This document shows, piece by piece, positions 17,551 to 26,300 of a stretch of DNA of 64,000 nucleotides; within the stretch, counting starts at the first letter, position 1, and each line of letters begins with the position of its first letter. Origin of the DNA: Arenibacter sp041392165 (GTDB lineage: Bacteria > Bacteroidota > Bacteroidia > Flavobacteriales > Flavobacteriaceae); contig JAWKMN010000002.1 of assembly GCA_041392165.1 (NCBI GenBank), forward strand, positions 434,001 to 498,000, given 5' to 3'. Position numbers and translations under genes: made by a program. Under the pieces are notes generated by a model. The model did not search any database and had not been told where the DNA came from. It was given only the letters and a program-made list of their open reading frames with translations.

Positions 17551-18279
17551 ATGAACTTGATTGTAGACATGGGGAACACCCTCGTAAAAATGGCAGTTTT
17601 CGATAATGGTAAAATTATTTCCTATCGAAAAATACCCAATGCGGATTTTGCAAAAAACGTGAAATCTATTTTTAGCGAGTACGTACTTATTCAAAATGCC
17701 ATTGTTTCCAACGTAGGGGGAATGAACCATGAAGAAATAGCCGTGTTGTGCGTCTTCTGTAAGGTCCATGTGCTTAGTCATGCTTCCAAAATCCCCTTCA
17801 AGAATTCCTATGCTACCCCCCAAACCTTGGGTGTAGACCGTATAGCCCTGGCAACAGCGGCCTTTTATCATAACCCCAAGGGGAATACCCTGGTCATAGA
17901 TGCGGGCACCTGTGTTACCTATGATGCCGTTAATGATTATGGGGAATATTTGGGCGGGGCCATTTCACCGGGAATTGCCATGAGGTACAAGGCCTTGCAC
18001 CAACAAACCTCCAAATTGCCATTGTTGGAAAAAAAGGGCATAATGGACTTTATTGGAAACACAACGGAAACTAGTATGCACAGTGGGGTTGTAAACGGTA
18101 TTTGCAATGAAATAGACGGGACAATTGATCAATATAGAAGCAGATTTGTGGATTTAACAGTTATTTTAACAGGAGGGGATGCTCAATTTTTGTCAAAACG
18201 ATTAAAAAATACCATATTTGCGCATTCTAAATTTCTCCTGTTGGGGTTATATCATTTGTTAGAATACAACAAGCGCTAG
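17551..18279 (+). CDS. coaX: Type III pantothenate kinase
   Basis: A 242-residue ASKHA-fold kinase that phosphorylates pantothenate, the first step of coenzyme A synthesis. The family motifs are clear: DMGNT (6-10) for phosphate 1, TLGVDR for the pantothenate pocket, VIDAGTCVTYD (about 112-122) for phosphate 2, GGAISPGIAMR and, near the end, ILTGGDA. Type III enzymes typically need a monovalent cation and resist feedback by CoA. It opens a seven-gene co-directional run to ppiD; the next gene starts directly after its stop codon, with no gap. Divergent from tRNA-Phe. Confidence 0.95.
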   Translation: MNLIVDMGNTLVKMAVFDNGKIISYRKIPNADFAKNVKSIFSEYVLIQNAIVSNVGGMNHEEIAVLCVFCKVHVLSHASKIPFKNSYATPQTLGVDRIALATAAFYHNPKGNTLVIDAGTCVTYDAVNDYGEYLGGAISPGIAMRYKALHQQTSKLPLLEKKGIMDFIGNTTETSMHSGVVNGICNEIDGTIDQYRSRFVDLTVILTGGDAQFLSKRLKNTIFAHSKFLLLGLYHLLEYNKR

Positions 18280-19542
18280 ATGATCAGAAATTTTATAATG
18301 GCAATATTGTGCCTAGGTTGGGTAAGCACATATGCACAGAATAGCACTGCTTCCCCATATTCCTATTTTGGTGTTGGGGATTTAAGGGTTGCCAGCACGG
18401 TGGAAAATCAAATGATGGGTGGGTTGAGTGTGTATACGGACAGTATCCACATCAATCTTAATAATCCAGCGGCCTATAGCAAGTTGGAGTATACCACCTA
18501 CACCGCTGGACTATCCCGTAAAGAATACAGGTTTGAAAGTAATGTTTCCAAGGAAAGTTCTTCCATTTCAAATTTGGATTATTTATCCTTGGGGGTCAAC
18601 TTGGGCAAAGGTCTTGGTATGGGCTTCGGAATTATGCCCTATTCTTCCATAGGGTACAATTTTCAATCCGAAAGAACCACTGCCCAAGGAGTGGTGTCGG
18701 AATCGTTTAATGGGGAAGGAGGATTGAACAGGGTCTATGTCTCCGTTGGCTACCAGCTTTTTAAAAACCTTAGTTTAGGGGTTACCGGTAATTTTAATTT
18801 CGGAAACCAGAATACCAATAGTTATCAGACCATTGAAGATGTACAGTTGGGTTCTTTCAATAGGATAGAGTCCAGAATTAAAGGTTTCGATTTTAATTTT
18901 GGAGCCAGTTTTACACCATCCATTACTGATAAGCACACTCTTTTTACCAGCATTGTTGTCAATACCCAGGCCAATTTGGTTTCTGAAAATACCAGGACCA
19001 TAGGGTCCTTTTCCACCAGTAATGGGAGGGATGTTGAGGTAACGGAAGTGGACTTGGAGGCACAGGGCCTGGCACGTACAGGGGTGCAGATCCCTACTAC
19101 CGCTACATTGGGAGTAGGGTACGGACAGGATAGGAAATGGTTTTTAGGGGCAGAGTACAGTTTCCAGGAATTGAGTGGTTTTGAGAACGAACTTACCCCG
19201 GCAAGCAATTTGGAATACAAAAATGCACAGACCTATAGGCTTGGGGGCTATTATATTCCGGATTATACTTCCTTTACAAGTTATTTGAAAAGGGTTACCT
19301 ATAGGGCCGGGGCCAAGGTTTCCAAATCAGGGATAGTGGTAGATAATAAGGAGATTAATGATTTTGGCATAACTTTTGGTTTAGGTTTACCACTAGGTCG
19401 TAATCTTTCAAATATTAACCTCGGCTTTGAGCTTGGAAAAAGAGGAACCAAATACGGGGATTTAGTAGAGGAAAGTTATTTCAAAGTTAATGTGGGTCTC
19501 TCTTTGAACGATAAATGGTTCATACCGAGAAAAATTAATTAA
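18280..19542 (+). CDS. Outer membrane beta-barrel protein, function unknown
   Basis: A 420-residue protein with an N-terminal signal peptide (cleavage likely after STYA-Q, about residue 20) and then dense alternating strands typical of beta-barrels. Repeated segments such as LSLGVNLGKGLGMGFGIMP and the terminal aromatic strand (YFKVNVGLSLNDKWF) support an outer membrane location, ending in a basic tail. I recognise no named family. It starts immediately after coaX and precedes TPR and LptC genes. The neighbourhood suggests a role in envelope or LPS handling, but that is inference. Confidence 0.7.
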   Translation: MIRNFIMAILCLGWVSTYAQNSTASPYSYFGVGDLRVASTVENQMMGGLSVYTDSIHINLNNPAAYSKLEYTTYTAGLSRKEYRFESNVSKESSSISNLDYLSLGVNLGKGLGMGFGIMPYSSIGYNFQSERTTAQGVVSESFNGEGGLNRVYVSVGYQLFKNLSLGVTGNFNFGNQNTNSYQTIEDVQLGSFNRIESRIKGFDFNFGASFTPSITDKHTLFTSIVVNTQANLVSENTRTIGSFSTSNGRDVEVTEVDLEAQGLARTGVQIPTTATLGVGYGQDRKWFLGAEYSFQELSGFENELTPASNLEYKNAQTYRLGGYYIPDYTSFTSYLKRVTYRAGAKVSKSGIVVDNKEINDFGITFGLGLPLGRNLSNINLGFELGKRGTKYGDLVEESYFKVNVGLSLNDKWFIPRKIN

Positions 19543-19580
19543 AAATTGTTACTTTAACCACCTTAAAAATAAACAGACAG

Positions 19581-20951
19581 ATGAAAAAGAAACTCTACAT
19601 CGCAGCGATAACCGCCATGGGATATATGGGTTTAGGGTATTCCCAAGCCCAAAACCCGGAGTGTATGACCAATCTTTCCATTTACACCGAGCATGTGAAA
19701 GTGAAGAATTATGAGGCTGCTTATACGCCATGGAAAATGGTTTATGATAATTGCCCTACATTAAATTGGGCCAATATATTGTATGGTGAGCGGATTTTAA
19801 AGGATAGGATCGAGAAATCTACCGGGGCGGACAAAACGGCCAATATCAATGCCTTGATTGAATTATATGACAATAGGGCGAAGCACTTTCCTGCCAAGAC
19901 AGACGTTGCCGAGACTATAATAGATAAGGTGTTGTTGAAATATGATGAGAAAATGATTGCAGACGAAGAAATCTACACTCAGCTGGACAAGGCCTTTACG
20001 GAGGATAGGGCAAATTTCAAAAACCCTAAGGCGTTGTACTTATATTTCTCCAGCTTGGTAGATTTAAACAGTGCCGGTAAAAGGGATCTTGAAGAAGTAT
20101 TTGAAAAATACGACAACATTACTGAAAAAATTGATGAAGAAAACGATAAGCTTACAGAGGTGATCACCAAACTTCTTCCTAAGGAAGATGCGGGTACTTT
20201 GACCTCCAAAGAAAAAAAACAATTGAGTTCTTATAATAGTTATTCCGAAAGCTATGGTAAAATAGCCGAAAGTATAGACAGTAAATTAGGAGCTTTGGCG
20301 AATTGCGAAAACTTGATTCCTTTATACGAAAAGAATTTTGAATCTAAAAAAGGGGATATTACCTGGATAAAGAGAGCGGTTGGAAGAATGTATAGCAAGG
20401 AATGTACTGAAGATCCCATGTTCAAGAAACTATTTGAGGTGCAATTGGCCATGGAGCCTTCTGCCAATGCTTATATGTATGCCGGTACCCTTAAGAACAA
20501 TGCCGGGGATACCAATGGTGCCCTTGCGGATTTCAACAAGGCCTTGGAGTTGGAGACAGATTCCAGAAAAAAATCCAACATCGCCTACAAGATTGCCCAT
20601 AGCTATGTAAAGAAAAGCAAATCTACTGCCAGAAGTTATGCGCAAAAAGCTATAGATGCCAATCCTTCCAATGGTAAGGCCTATTTGTTGATTGCCAGTT
20701 TATATGCAGGTAGCGCCAACGAATGTGGTAGCACTCCTTTCGAGAAAAGGGCTGTTTATTGGAAGGCAGCGGATTTGGCCAGACAGGCAGGTCGTGTGGA
20801 TCCTGCTTTAAGTGGCAGGGCAGGGCAGGCAACTGCTAGTTACTCGGCCAAGGCCCCGTCCAAAACAGATATATTTAATTCTGGTATGGCCGGTAAAACA
20901 GTAAGTTTCTCTTGTTGGGTAGGGGGTAGTGTAAAAGTGCCCAACCTATAG
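19581..20951 (+). CDS. Exported tetratricopeptide-repeat protein
   Basis: A 456-residue protein with a signal peptide (MKKKLYIAAITAMGYMGLGYSQA). TPR-like helical pairs are visible around residues 300-380: AYMYAGTLKNNAGDTNGALADF and then NIAYKIAHSYVKKSK; acidic helical stretches precede them. It contains several cysteines in the mature part (ENPEC..., NCP, ECGS and a C-terminal SCWVGG), possibly disulfide bonded in the periplasm. TPR proteins act as protein-binding scaffolds; the partner is not known. It is one base ahead of lptC and belongs to the same operon, so periplasmic envelope biogenesis is a sensible context. Confidence 0.8.
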   Translation: MKKKLYIAAITAMGYMGLGYSQAQNPECMTNLSIYTEHVKVKNYEAAYTPWKMVYDNCPTLNWANILYGERILKDRIEKSTGADKTANINALIELYDNRAKHFPAKTDVAETIIDKVLLKYDEKMIADEEIYTQLDKAFTEDRANFKNPKALYLYFSSLVDLNSAGKRDLEEVFEKYDNITEKIDEENDKLTEVITKLLPKEDAGTLTSKEKKQLSSYNSYSESYGKIAESIDSKLGALANCENLIPLYEKNFESKKGDITWIKRAVGRMYSKECTEDPMFKKLFEVQLAMEPSANAYMYAGTLKNNAGDTNGALADFNKALELETDSRKKSNIAYKIAHSYVKKSKSTARSYAQKAIDANPSNGKAYLLIASLYAGSANECGSTPFEKRAVYWKAADLARQAGRVDPALSGRAGQATASYSAKAPSKTDIFNSGMAGKTVSFSCWVGGSVKVPNL

Positions 20952-20952
20952 G

Positions 20953-21561
20953 ATGAAAAAAAAAGGTTTATATAGATTAAGGAGCATTGCCATAGTTTTT
21001 TCTATGGCAATGTTTTTTTGTTCCTGTGCGGATAATTATAAAAGAGTGGGGGACGAGGCAATAAAAAAAATATTTCCTGGTGCCATAGCGGAGGATTTTA
21101 CCTTAACCTATACCGAAACCGATGAGCTTGAAGGAAATGAGGGTGTAGTCTCGTCCCGTATCATTGCCGTGCTAAAAGGTCCAATTTGTGATGATTACAA
21201 TAACTTGGCCTTTCCTTATTATGTTTTTCCTGATGGACTCATGTTGGAGTTTTTTGATGAAAATAGAAAAAAGAGTACGGTAACCGCAGATTACGGAATT
21301 ATGTATTCCAGTACTAATTTAATAGATTTGCAAGGTAATGTGGTTATTAAATCCAGTGATGGTAAAAAGTTGGAGGCACCGCAGTTATATTGGGATAGAA
21401 CCAATGATTGGGTTTTTACCCAACAGAAATTTAAATATACCAACCCGGAGGAAGGAACCATAATGGATGGTGAGGGGATGGACTTTAATAGGGATTTTAG
21501 TTTTTTCAATGCTAATAAGACCTATGGCTATATGAGTATAAAAGAGAAGAAAAATGATTAA
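20953..21561 (+). CDS. lptC: LPS export ABC transporter periplasmic protein LptC
   Basis: A 202-residue lipoprotein-like protein with a signal of about 30 residues ending in FFCSC. The body is the LptC/OstA-like beta-jellyroll: SSRIIAVLKGP, GLMLEFFDENRK, ADYGIMYSSTNLIDLQGNVVI and ending with a short basic tail. LptC takes lipopolysaccharide from the LptBFG extractor and passes it to LptA. It follows the TPR gene by one base and overlaps the next small gene by 8 bp. LptE lies 36 kb away in this window. The assignment is by family pattern, with moderate to good confidence. Confidence 0.85.
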   Translation: MKKKGLYRLRSIAIVFSMAMFFCSCADNYKRVGDEAIKKIFPGAIAEDFTLTYTETDELEGNEGVVSSRIIAVLKGPICDDYNNLAFPYYVFPDGLMLEFFDENRKKSTVTADYGIMYSSTNLIDLQGNVVIKSSDGKKLEAPQLYWDRTNDWVFTQQKFKYTNPEEGTIMDGEGMDFNRDFSFFNANKTYGYMSIKEKKND

Positions 21562-21757
21562 AATATTAAGATATACGGAATACCTTTATTTGGCCGTGGC
21601 CGTGGTATCCGCATTTGAAATTTACGAACAGTGGAACATAGATAGGCAACGGGCCTATTTATTTGTTTTCTTTGGAATTATTTCCATAGGGATGTTCATT
21701 TTTAAAAAAACCTATAGGAAAAGGTTCGAAGAACGTCAAAAAAACAATAAACAATAA
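21554..21757 (+). CDS. Small membrane protein, unknown function
   Basis: A 67-residue protein with two hydrophobic segments (about 8-24 and 35-50) and a basic, asparagine-rich C-terminus. It overlaps the end of lptC by 8 bp and sits 2 bases before the CNNM/CorC gene. Its tight coupling suggests it is a real gene of the operon. I recognise no family. Confidence 0.65.
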   Translation: MIKILRYTEYLYLAVAVVSAFEIYEQWNIDRQRAYLFVFFGIISIGMFIFKKTYRKRFEERQKNNKQ

Positions 21758-21759
21758 TC

Positions 21760-23052
21760 TTGGAGGCGGGTATTGTCATTATCATTATTATTTCCCTGCT
21801 GTTTTCGGCTTTTTTTTCAGGAATGGAAATAGCATTTGTTTCCGCGAACAAAATTCACATAGAAATTGAAAAAAAGCAGGAAGGCTTTATGCCCAAGGTG
21901 CTTGCCCGTCTTACCAAAAAGCCTTCAAAGTTCATTGCTACCATGCTAATTGGAAACAATATAGCCTTGGTGGTCTACGGATTTTTTATGGGTGATCTTC
22001 TTATGGGCTTGTTTGCGGGAATTGAGTCGGTTCCCGGTAGTTTTTTAAGTCTAATGCTTACCGATTTTAGCCTAGTGACCCAAACAATTATTTCCACTTT
22101 GATTATTCTTTTGACCGCGGAGTTCCTGCCCAAGGTGTTATTTCAGATCTATAGCAATAATATGTTAAGGTTATTGGCCGTTCCGGCCTATATTTTTTAC
22201 CTATTATTTTCTGTTATATCGGATTTTGTTATTTGGGTTTCCGATATAATTCTGAAGACGTTCTTTAAGACCAACGGGGATGAGGCACAACTGGCCTTTA
22301 GTAAAATAGAGTTGGGGGATTATATTACCGAACAGATGGAGGCCATAGAGAAGGAAGATGAAGTGGATTCGGAGATACAGATATTTCAGAATGCCTTGGA
22401 GTTTTCCGGGGTAAAGGCCAGGGAAGTAATGGTGCCGAGAACTGAGATTGCGGCAGTTGAACTTCATGAGACCCCCAAAAATCTGGCAAAGCTTTTTACG
22501 GAAACAGGTTATTCCAAAATATTGGTGTTCAAGAATACCATAGACAATATAATTGGTTATGTGCATTCCTACGAACTTTTTAAGAAACCCAAAACCATAA
22601 AAAGTATTCTTCTGCCCGTAGAGTTTGTTCCGGAAACGATGCTTATCAACGATATTCTTAATATATTGACCAAGAAAAGGAAGAGTATCGCCGTTGTTTT
22701 GGATGAGTATGGGGGTACCTCAGGGGTAATGACTGTAGAGGATATTGTGGAGGTACTGTTTGGGGATATAGAGGATGAACATGATACCACCGACCTGTAT
22801 GAGGACCAGATAAACCAAAACTCATTTAAGTTTTCAGGGAGATTGGAAGTGGATTATATTAATGAGCAATATAAATTGGAGCTTCCCGAAAGTGATGAGT
22901 ACGAAACTTTGGGAGGTCTTATCATTAATGAAACAGGAGAGATTCCTGAAAAGAATTCGGAGATCAGGATCGGTAATTTCCATTTTGTGGTATTGGAAGT
23001 TTCCGGTAATAAAATAGACATGGTATCTTTGGTAGTGCTTGACGATGAATAG
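21760..23052 (+). CDS. CNNM/CorC/HlyC-family membrane protein (hemolysin family)
   Basis: A 430-residue protein starting at TTG. The N-terminal DUF21/CNNM membrane domain (about 1-170) begins IVIIIIISLLFSAFFSGMEIAF. Two CBS domains follow (about 205-330; VMVPRTEIAA and VVLDEYGGTSGVMTVEDIVEVLFGDI), then a C-terminal CorC_HlyC domain (about 350-428). The family is linked to magnesium or cobalt efflux and, in gliding bacteria, a member (GldE) supports gliding; which applies here is not shown. It is in the same operon as lptC and precedes ppiD by 94 bases. A likely ATG alternative at Met22 would remove the first transmembrane helix, so the TTG start is preferred. Confidence 0.88.
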   Translation: MEAGIVIIIIISLLFSAFFSGMEIAFVSANKIHIEIEKKQEGFMPKVLARLTKKPSKFIATMLIGNNIALVVYGFFMGDLLMGLFAGIESVPGSFLSLMLTDFSLVTQTIISTLIILLTAEFLPKVLFQIYSNNMLRLLAVPAYIFYLLFSVISDFVIWVSDIILKTFFKTNGDEAQLAFSKIELGDYITEQMEAIEKEDEVDSEIQIFQNALEFSGVKAREVMVPRTEIAAVELHETPKNLAKLFTETGYSKILVFKNTIDNIIGYVHSYELFKKPKTIKSILLPVEFVPETMLINDILNILTKKRKSIAVVLDEYGGTSGVMTVEDIVEVLFGDIEDEHDTTDLYEDQINQNSFKFSGRLEVDYINEQYKLELPESDEYETLGGLIINETGEIPEKNSEIRIGNFHFVVLEVSGNKIDMVSLVVLDDE

Positions 23053-23146
23053 GCATTTGAGGGATTTTTTTAGTTTTTATTATTTCAAAAGAAAGTAGTA
23101 ATTTCGCCTCCCGATAGTAACGGGATAAATTTAAATAGTTTACATA

Positions 23147-25264
23147 ATGGCAATTTTAGAGAACATAAGGAAACGAACTACCGTTTTAATTTTGATCATT
23201 GGTCTGGCTTTGTTCGCATTCGTAATTTCAGGAGTGTTCAGCAGTGATGAATTGGGTGGCGGAAAGGTTGGTTCTTCCGTAGCGGAGATCAATGGGGATG
23301 AAATCTCCATAGATCAATTTAGAAGGAACGTGGAGGCATATTCTAGAATGGCCGGACCTACCGCTTCTTCCATGCAATTGGTAAATCAGGTATGGGATAG
23401 GGAAGTAAGAAATATCATACTTGCCCAACAATTTGAGAAGTTGGGGATCAATATAGAACAGGATCAGATATTAAACTATATCAAGACTATTCCCAACTAT
23501 GTCCAAAATCCTGAATTTCACAATGCCAGCGGTGTTTTCGATGAAAATAAGTTTAGGGAAGCCGTGGCCGATTGGAAAGCAAACAATCCAGGTCGTTACG
23601 CTTTGTGGTTGCAGGATGAACAGGCCATTATTCAGAATGCAAAGGAGCAGACGTATTTTAACCTAATAAAGGCAGGTGTTGGCTCAACCCTTAAGGAAGG
23701 GGAATTGGAGTACAAGTTGGCCAATGATAAAGTGGATATTAAGTACGTGCGCGTACCTTTTTCCTCCATTCCGGACTCGTCCATAGCGGTTACGAAGAAA
23801 GAGATGGAAGCATACATCAATGATCACAGGAAGGAGTATAAACAGGATAGGGCCAGGGATGTGGAATTTGTGTATTTTGAGGAAAAGGCATCTTTGGAGG
23901 ATGAGAATGCCGTAAAGGAAGAAATTGCCCAACTTTTGGAGGATCGGGTAGAGTACAATGCCCAAAAGGACGCAAACGATACTATTAGGGGCTTTAGGAA
24001 TACCATGGATATGATGGCCTTTTTGGACAGAAATTCGGATTTAAAATACGACACAATCTACAAGGCAAAGAAAGATTTACCGGCTAAATTTGCGGATACG
24101 CTTATGTCCTTGGAAAAGGGAAGTATTTTTGGAACCTATAAAGACGGGGATTATTTTAAGGTATCCAAAATGATGGATAGAAAGGCCAATGGTACCGTAA
24201 AATCCAGTCATATCCTAATTTCTTATGAAGGGGCCCAGCGCGCCAATCCAGAGGTTACCAGAACTAAGGAGGAAGCGGAGAAAAAGGCTAAGGAACTGTT
24301 GGTGGAGGCAAAGCGGTCCGGGACTGTTTTTGCCGAGTTGGCGCGGGATAATTCGGATGGACCTTCAGCTCCTCAGGGAGGTGACCTGGGGTACAACCAA
24401 GAAGGGGTAATGGTAGCGCCATTCAACGACTTCACATTTGGTAACCCTGTTGGGGCCATAGGTTTGGTGGAGACCGATTTTGGATTCCACATTGTTAAGA
24501 TAGATGATAAACAGGATATAGTCAGGATTGCCACTTTGGCCAGGGAAATAGAGCCTTCGGAAGAAACTATAAATACCTTGTTCACCGAGGCGACCAAATT
24601 TGAAATGGAAACTACCTCTGATAAAGATTTTGCGGTAGCTGCCAAAGAAAGTAATTTTGTGGTTAGGCCGGTAAATAAGATTAAGGAAATGGATGAAAAC
24701 CTACCAGGTCTTTCTGCCCAACGTGCCATTGTTCAATGGGCTTTTAACGAAGACACCAAATTGGGCGAGGTTAAAAGGTTCAATATAAATAACGGATATG
24801 CCGTTGTGAGATTGACTGGGAAGTATGCAGAGGGACTTATGAGTGTGGAAGACGCATCTGCTTTGGTACTTCCAAAATTGAGGAAGGAAAAAAAGGCGGC
24901 ACAGATCATGGATGCCAATAAAGGTAAGACAATGGATGATTTCGCCAAGGATAATAATGTTACGGCTTCCACGGCTTCTGCCTTGACCATGAAATCCCCT
25001 ATTGTTCCAGGTGCAGGATCCGAGCCTTTTGTAGTGGGTACCGCCTTTGCCATGGAGCAAGGGGCTAGCTCCGGTCTAATTAAGGGAGATAGTGGTATAT
25101 ATATGCTAACGGTCACCAAAAAGGAAGAAGCTGCCAAATTGGATAATTACAGTACCTATGCCAATAATTTACAGGCGAGTACTGCAGGTAGGGTAAACTT
25201 CACCGTTTACAATGCTTTAAAAGAATCTTCTACTATAGAGGACAAAAGAGCAACATTTTACTAG
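23147..25264 (+). CDS. Periplasmic peptidyl-prolyl isomerase PpiD/SurA-like
   Basis: A 705-residue protein with one N-terminal transmembrane anchor (about 13-31) and a SurA-N-like chaperone region (about 40-215). A parvulin domain at about 345-445 carries the signature (SSHILISYEG, then GGDLGYNQEGVMVAPF). A second, diverged helical/isomerase-like part follows to the end. PpiD assists folding of secreted and outer-membrane proteins at the inner membrane; this protein is longer than the E. coli enzyme in line with Bacteroidota members. It is the last gene of the coaX operon. A TAATTTCG box at about 23098 could give it its own promoter. A strong hairpin terminator follows. Confidence 0.88.
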   Translation: MAILENIRKRTTVLILIIGLALFAFVISGVFSSDELGGGKVGSSVAEINGDEISIDQFRRNVEAYSRMAGPTASSMQLVNQVWDREVRNIILAQQFEKLGINIEQDQILNYIKTIPNYVQNPEFHNASGVFDENKFREAVADWKANNPGRYALWLQDEQAIIQNAKEQTYFNLIKAGVGSTLKEGELEYKLANDKVDIKYVRVPFSSIPDSSIAVTKKEMEAYINDHRKEYKQDRARDVEFVYFEEKASLEDENAVKEEIAQLLEDRVEYNAQKDANDTIRGFRNTMDMMAFLDRNSDLKYDTIYKAKKDLPAKFADTLMSLEKGSIFGTYKDGDYFKVSKMMDRKANGTVKSSHILISYEGAQRANPEVTRTKEEAEKKAKELLVEAKRSGTVFAELARDNSDGPSAPQGGDLGYNQEGVMVAPFNDFTFGNPVGAIGLVETDFGFHIVKIDDKQDIVRIATLAREIEPSEETINTLFTEATKFEMETTSDKDFAVAAKESNFVVRPVNKIKEMDENLPGLSAQRAIVQWAFNEDTKLGEVKRFNINNGYAVVRLTGKYAEGLMSVEDASALVLPKLRKEKKAAQIMDANKGKTMDDFAKDNNVTASTASALTMKSPIVPGAGSEPFVVGTAFAMEQGASSGLIKGDSGIYMLTVTKKEEAAKLDNYSTYANNLQASTAGRVNFTVYNALKESSTIEDKRATFY

Positions 25265-25284
25265 TAGATTATAAGTTTTTATTA

Positions 25285-25321
25285 AACAATGAAGCCTCCC
25301 AAATGGGGAGGCTTCATTGTT
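25285..25321. terminator. Strong bidirectional intrinsic terminator
   Basis: A 16-base perfect stem (25285-25300 with 25306-25321) and 5-base loop, GC-rich in its upper part. T-rich sequence follows on both strands. It lies between the convergent ppiD and GHMP kinase genes and can end both transcripts. Confidence 0.9.
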
Positions 25322-25382
25322 TTTGTTGATTCGGTGGCCACTCCCAATAAGTAATCTTGTTATTTTGAGTTTTAAGGCTACT

Positions 25383-26300
25383 TTACCATTCTGGAATAGG
25401 GTATAACGGTGTCATACCCCTTCTTTCCAAAGTAGTCCGGAGTGTTTTTGTTGCCTGTTGCCAATATAAAATCTCCCCCCAGGCCCCCAGACTTTTTATT
25501 GCCCCCTTGTAATCTGGAAATAACCGTTCTTTAACCGTGGGCATTCCCAAGATTTCGCTTATAATGGCCTCATGTTTTTTAATAAGCTTGTCAAATTGTG
25601 GGAGGCGGGTACAGGTCAGTATTCGTTGGGTAATACTATTAATTTGGGATATAGCGGAAAAACTGTTGAATTCTTTGTCGCGATACTGGGCAATACCTTC
25701 CCTACTGTTCTGTTTTTGGTTTAAATACACAAAATATAGGTCGTTTTTAAAGGTAGGGTTAAAGGCTGCCAACTGTATCATAGGATTGTTATTCTTCAAT
25801 TGGTAGATAATAGGCGAATTGCTTTGGGCGCAGGCAATGTCGTACCCACTGCCCGAAAAGGAATTCCATAGTAGGGCGTAAGCATCTATTTGGGCCCATT
25901 GGGCAATGTTGTTGATCAGGGTAGATGAAGATCCCAGGCCCCATTCCCTTGGGAAGTTCAGTGCCGTTGTAATTTCATACCCCTGGGCAGCGGTCAAAAA
26001 ACTAGGGTTCAGCTTTTGTGCTTCCAAAAGAATTTTTTTTAAGGTTGAGGAAATGGCCATCGTTTCCTCGGAAATGGAATTATTGGAAACTTGGTCCAAC
26101 TTCTCCAATTCATAGCTATTTTCAAACCAGAGCTTTCCTTTCTCGTCCAAGCTTTTCCATGTCAGCAAACTGTCCCGGGTCTCTTTTATAGATAACGATT
26201 GTCCAAAAAGGGTGGGTACCGCTAAACTTTGGGCACCATCCAAAACTAGATATTCCCCGGTAATCAATAGTTTTCCGTTACTGTAATATTGTTTTGTCAT
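25383..26300 (-). CDS. GYDIA family GHMP kinase, mevalonate pathway
   Basis: A 305-residue GHMP-superfamily kinase. It has the ATP-binding loop GLGSSSTLI (about 120-128) and the sequence SGYDIACAQ (about 150-158), which gives the GYDIA family its name. The N-terminus YSNGKLLITGEYLVLDGA is typical of mevalonate and phosphomevalonate kinases. Its start overlaps the HMG-CoA reductase stop by 4 bp (ATGA), so the two are coupled in one operon, which strongly suggests a kinase step in mevalonate-dependent isoprenoid synthesis. Whether it acts on mevalonate or a phosphorylated intermediate cannot be decided from sequence. Confidence 0.9.
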   Translation of the reverse strand: MTKQYYSNGKLLITGEYLVLDGAQSLAVPTLFGQSLSIKETRDSLLTWKSLDEKGKLWFENSYELEKLDQVSNNSISEETMAISSTLKKILLEAQKLNPSFLTAAQGYEITTALNFPREWGLGSSSTLINNIAQWAQIDAYALLWNSFSGSGYDIACAQSNSPIIYQLKNNNPMIQLAAFNPTFKNDLYFVYLNQKQNSREGIAQYRDKEFNSFSAISQINSITQRILTCTRLPQFDKLIKKHEAIISEILGMPTVKERLFPDYKGAIKSLGAWGEILYWQQATKTLRTTLERRGMTPLYPIPEW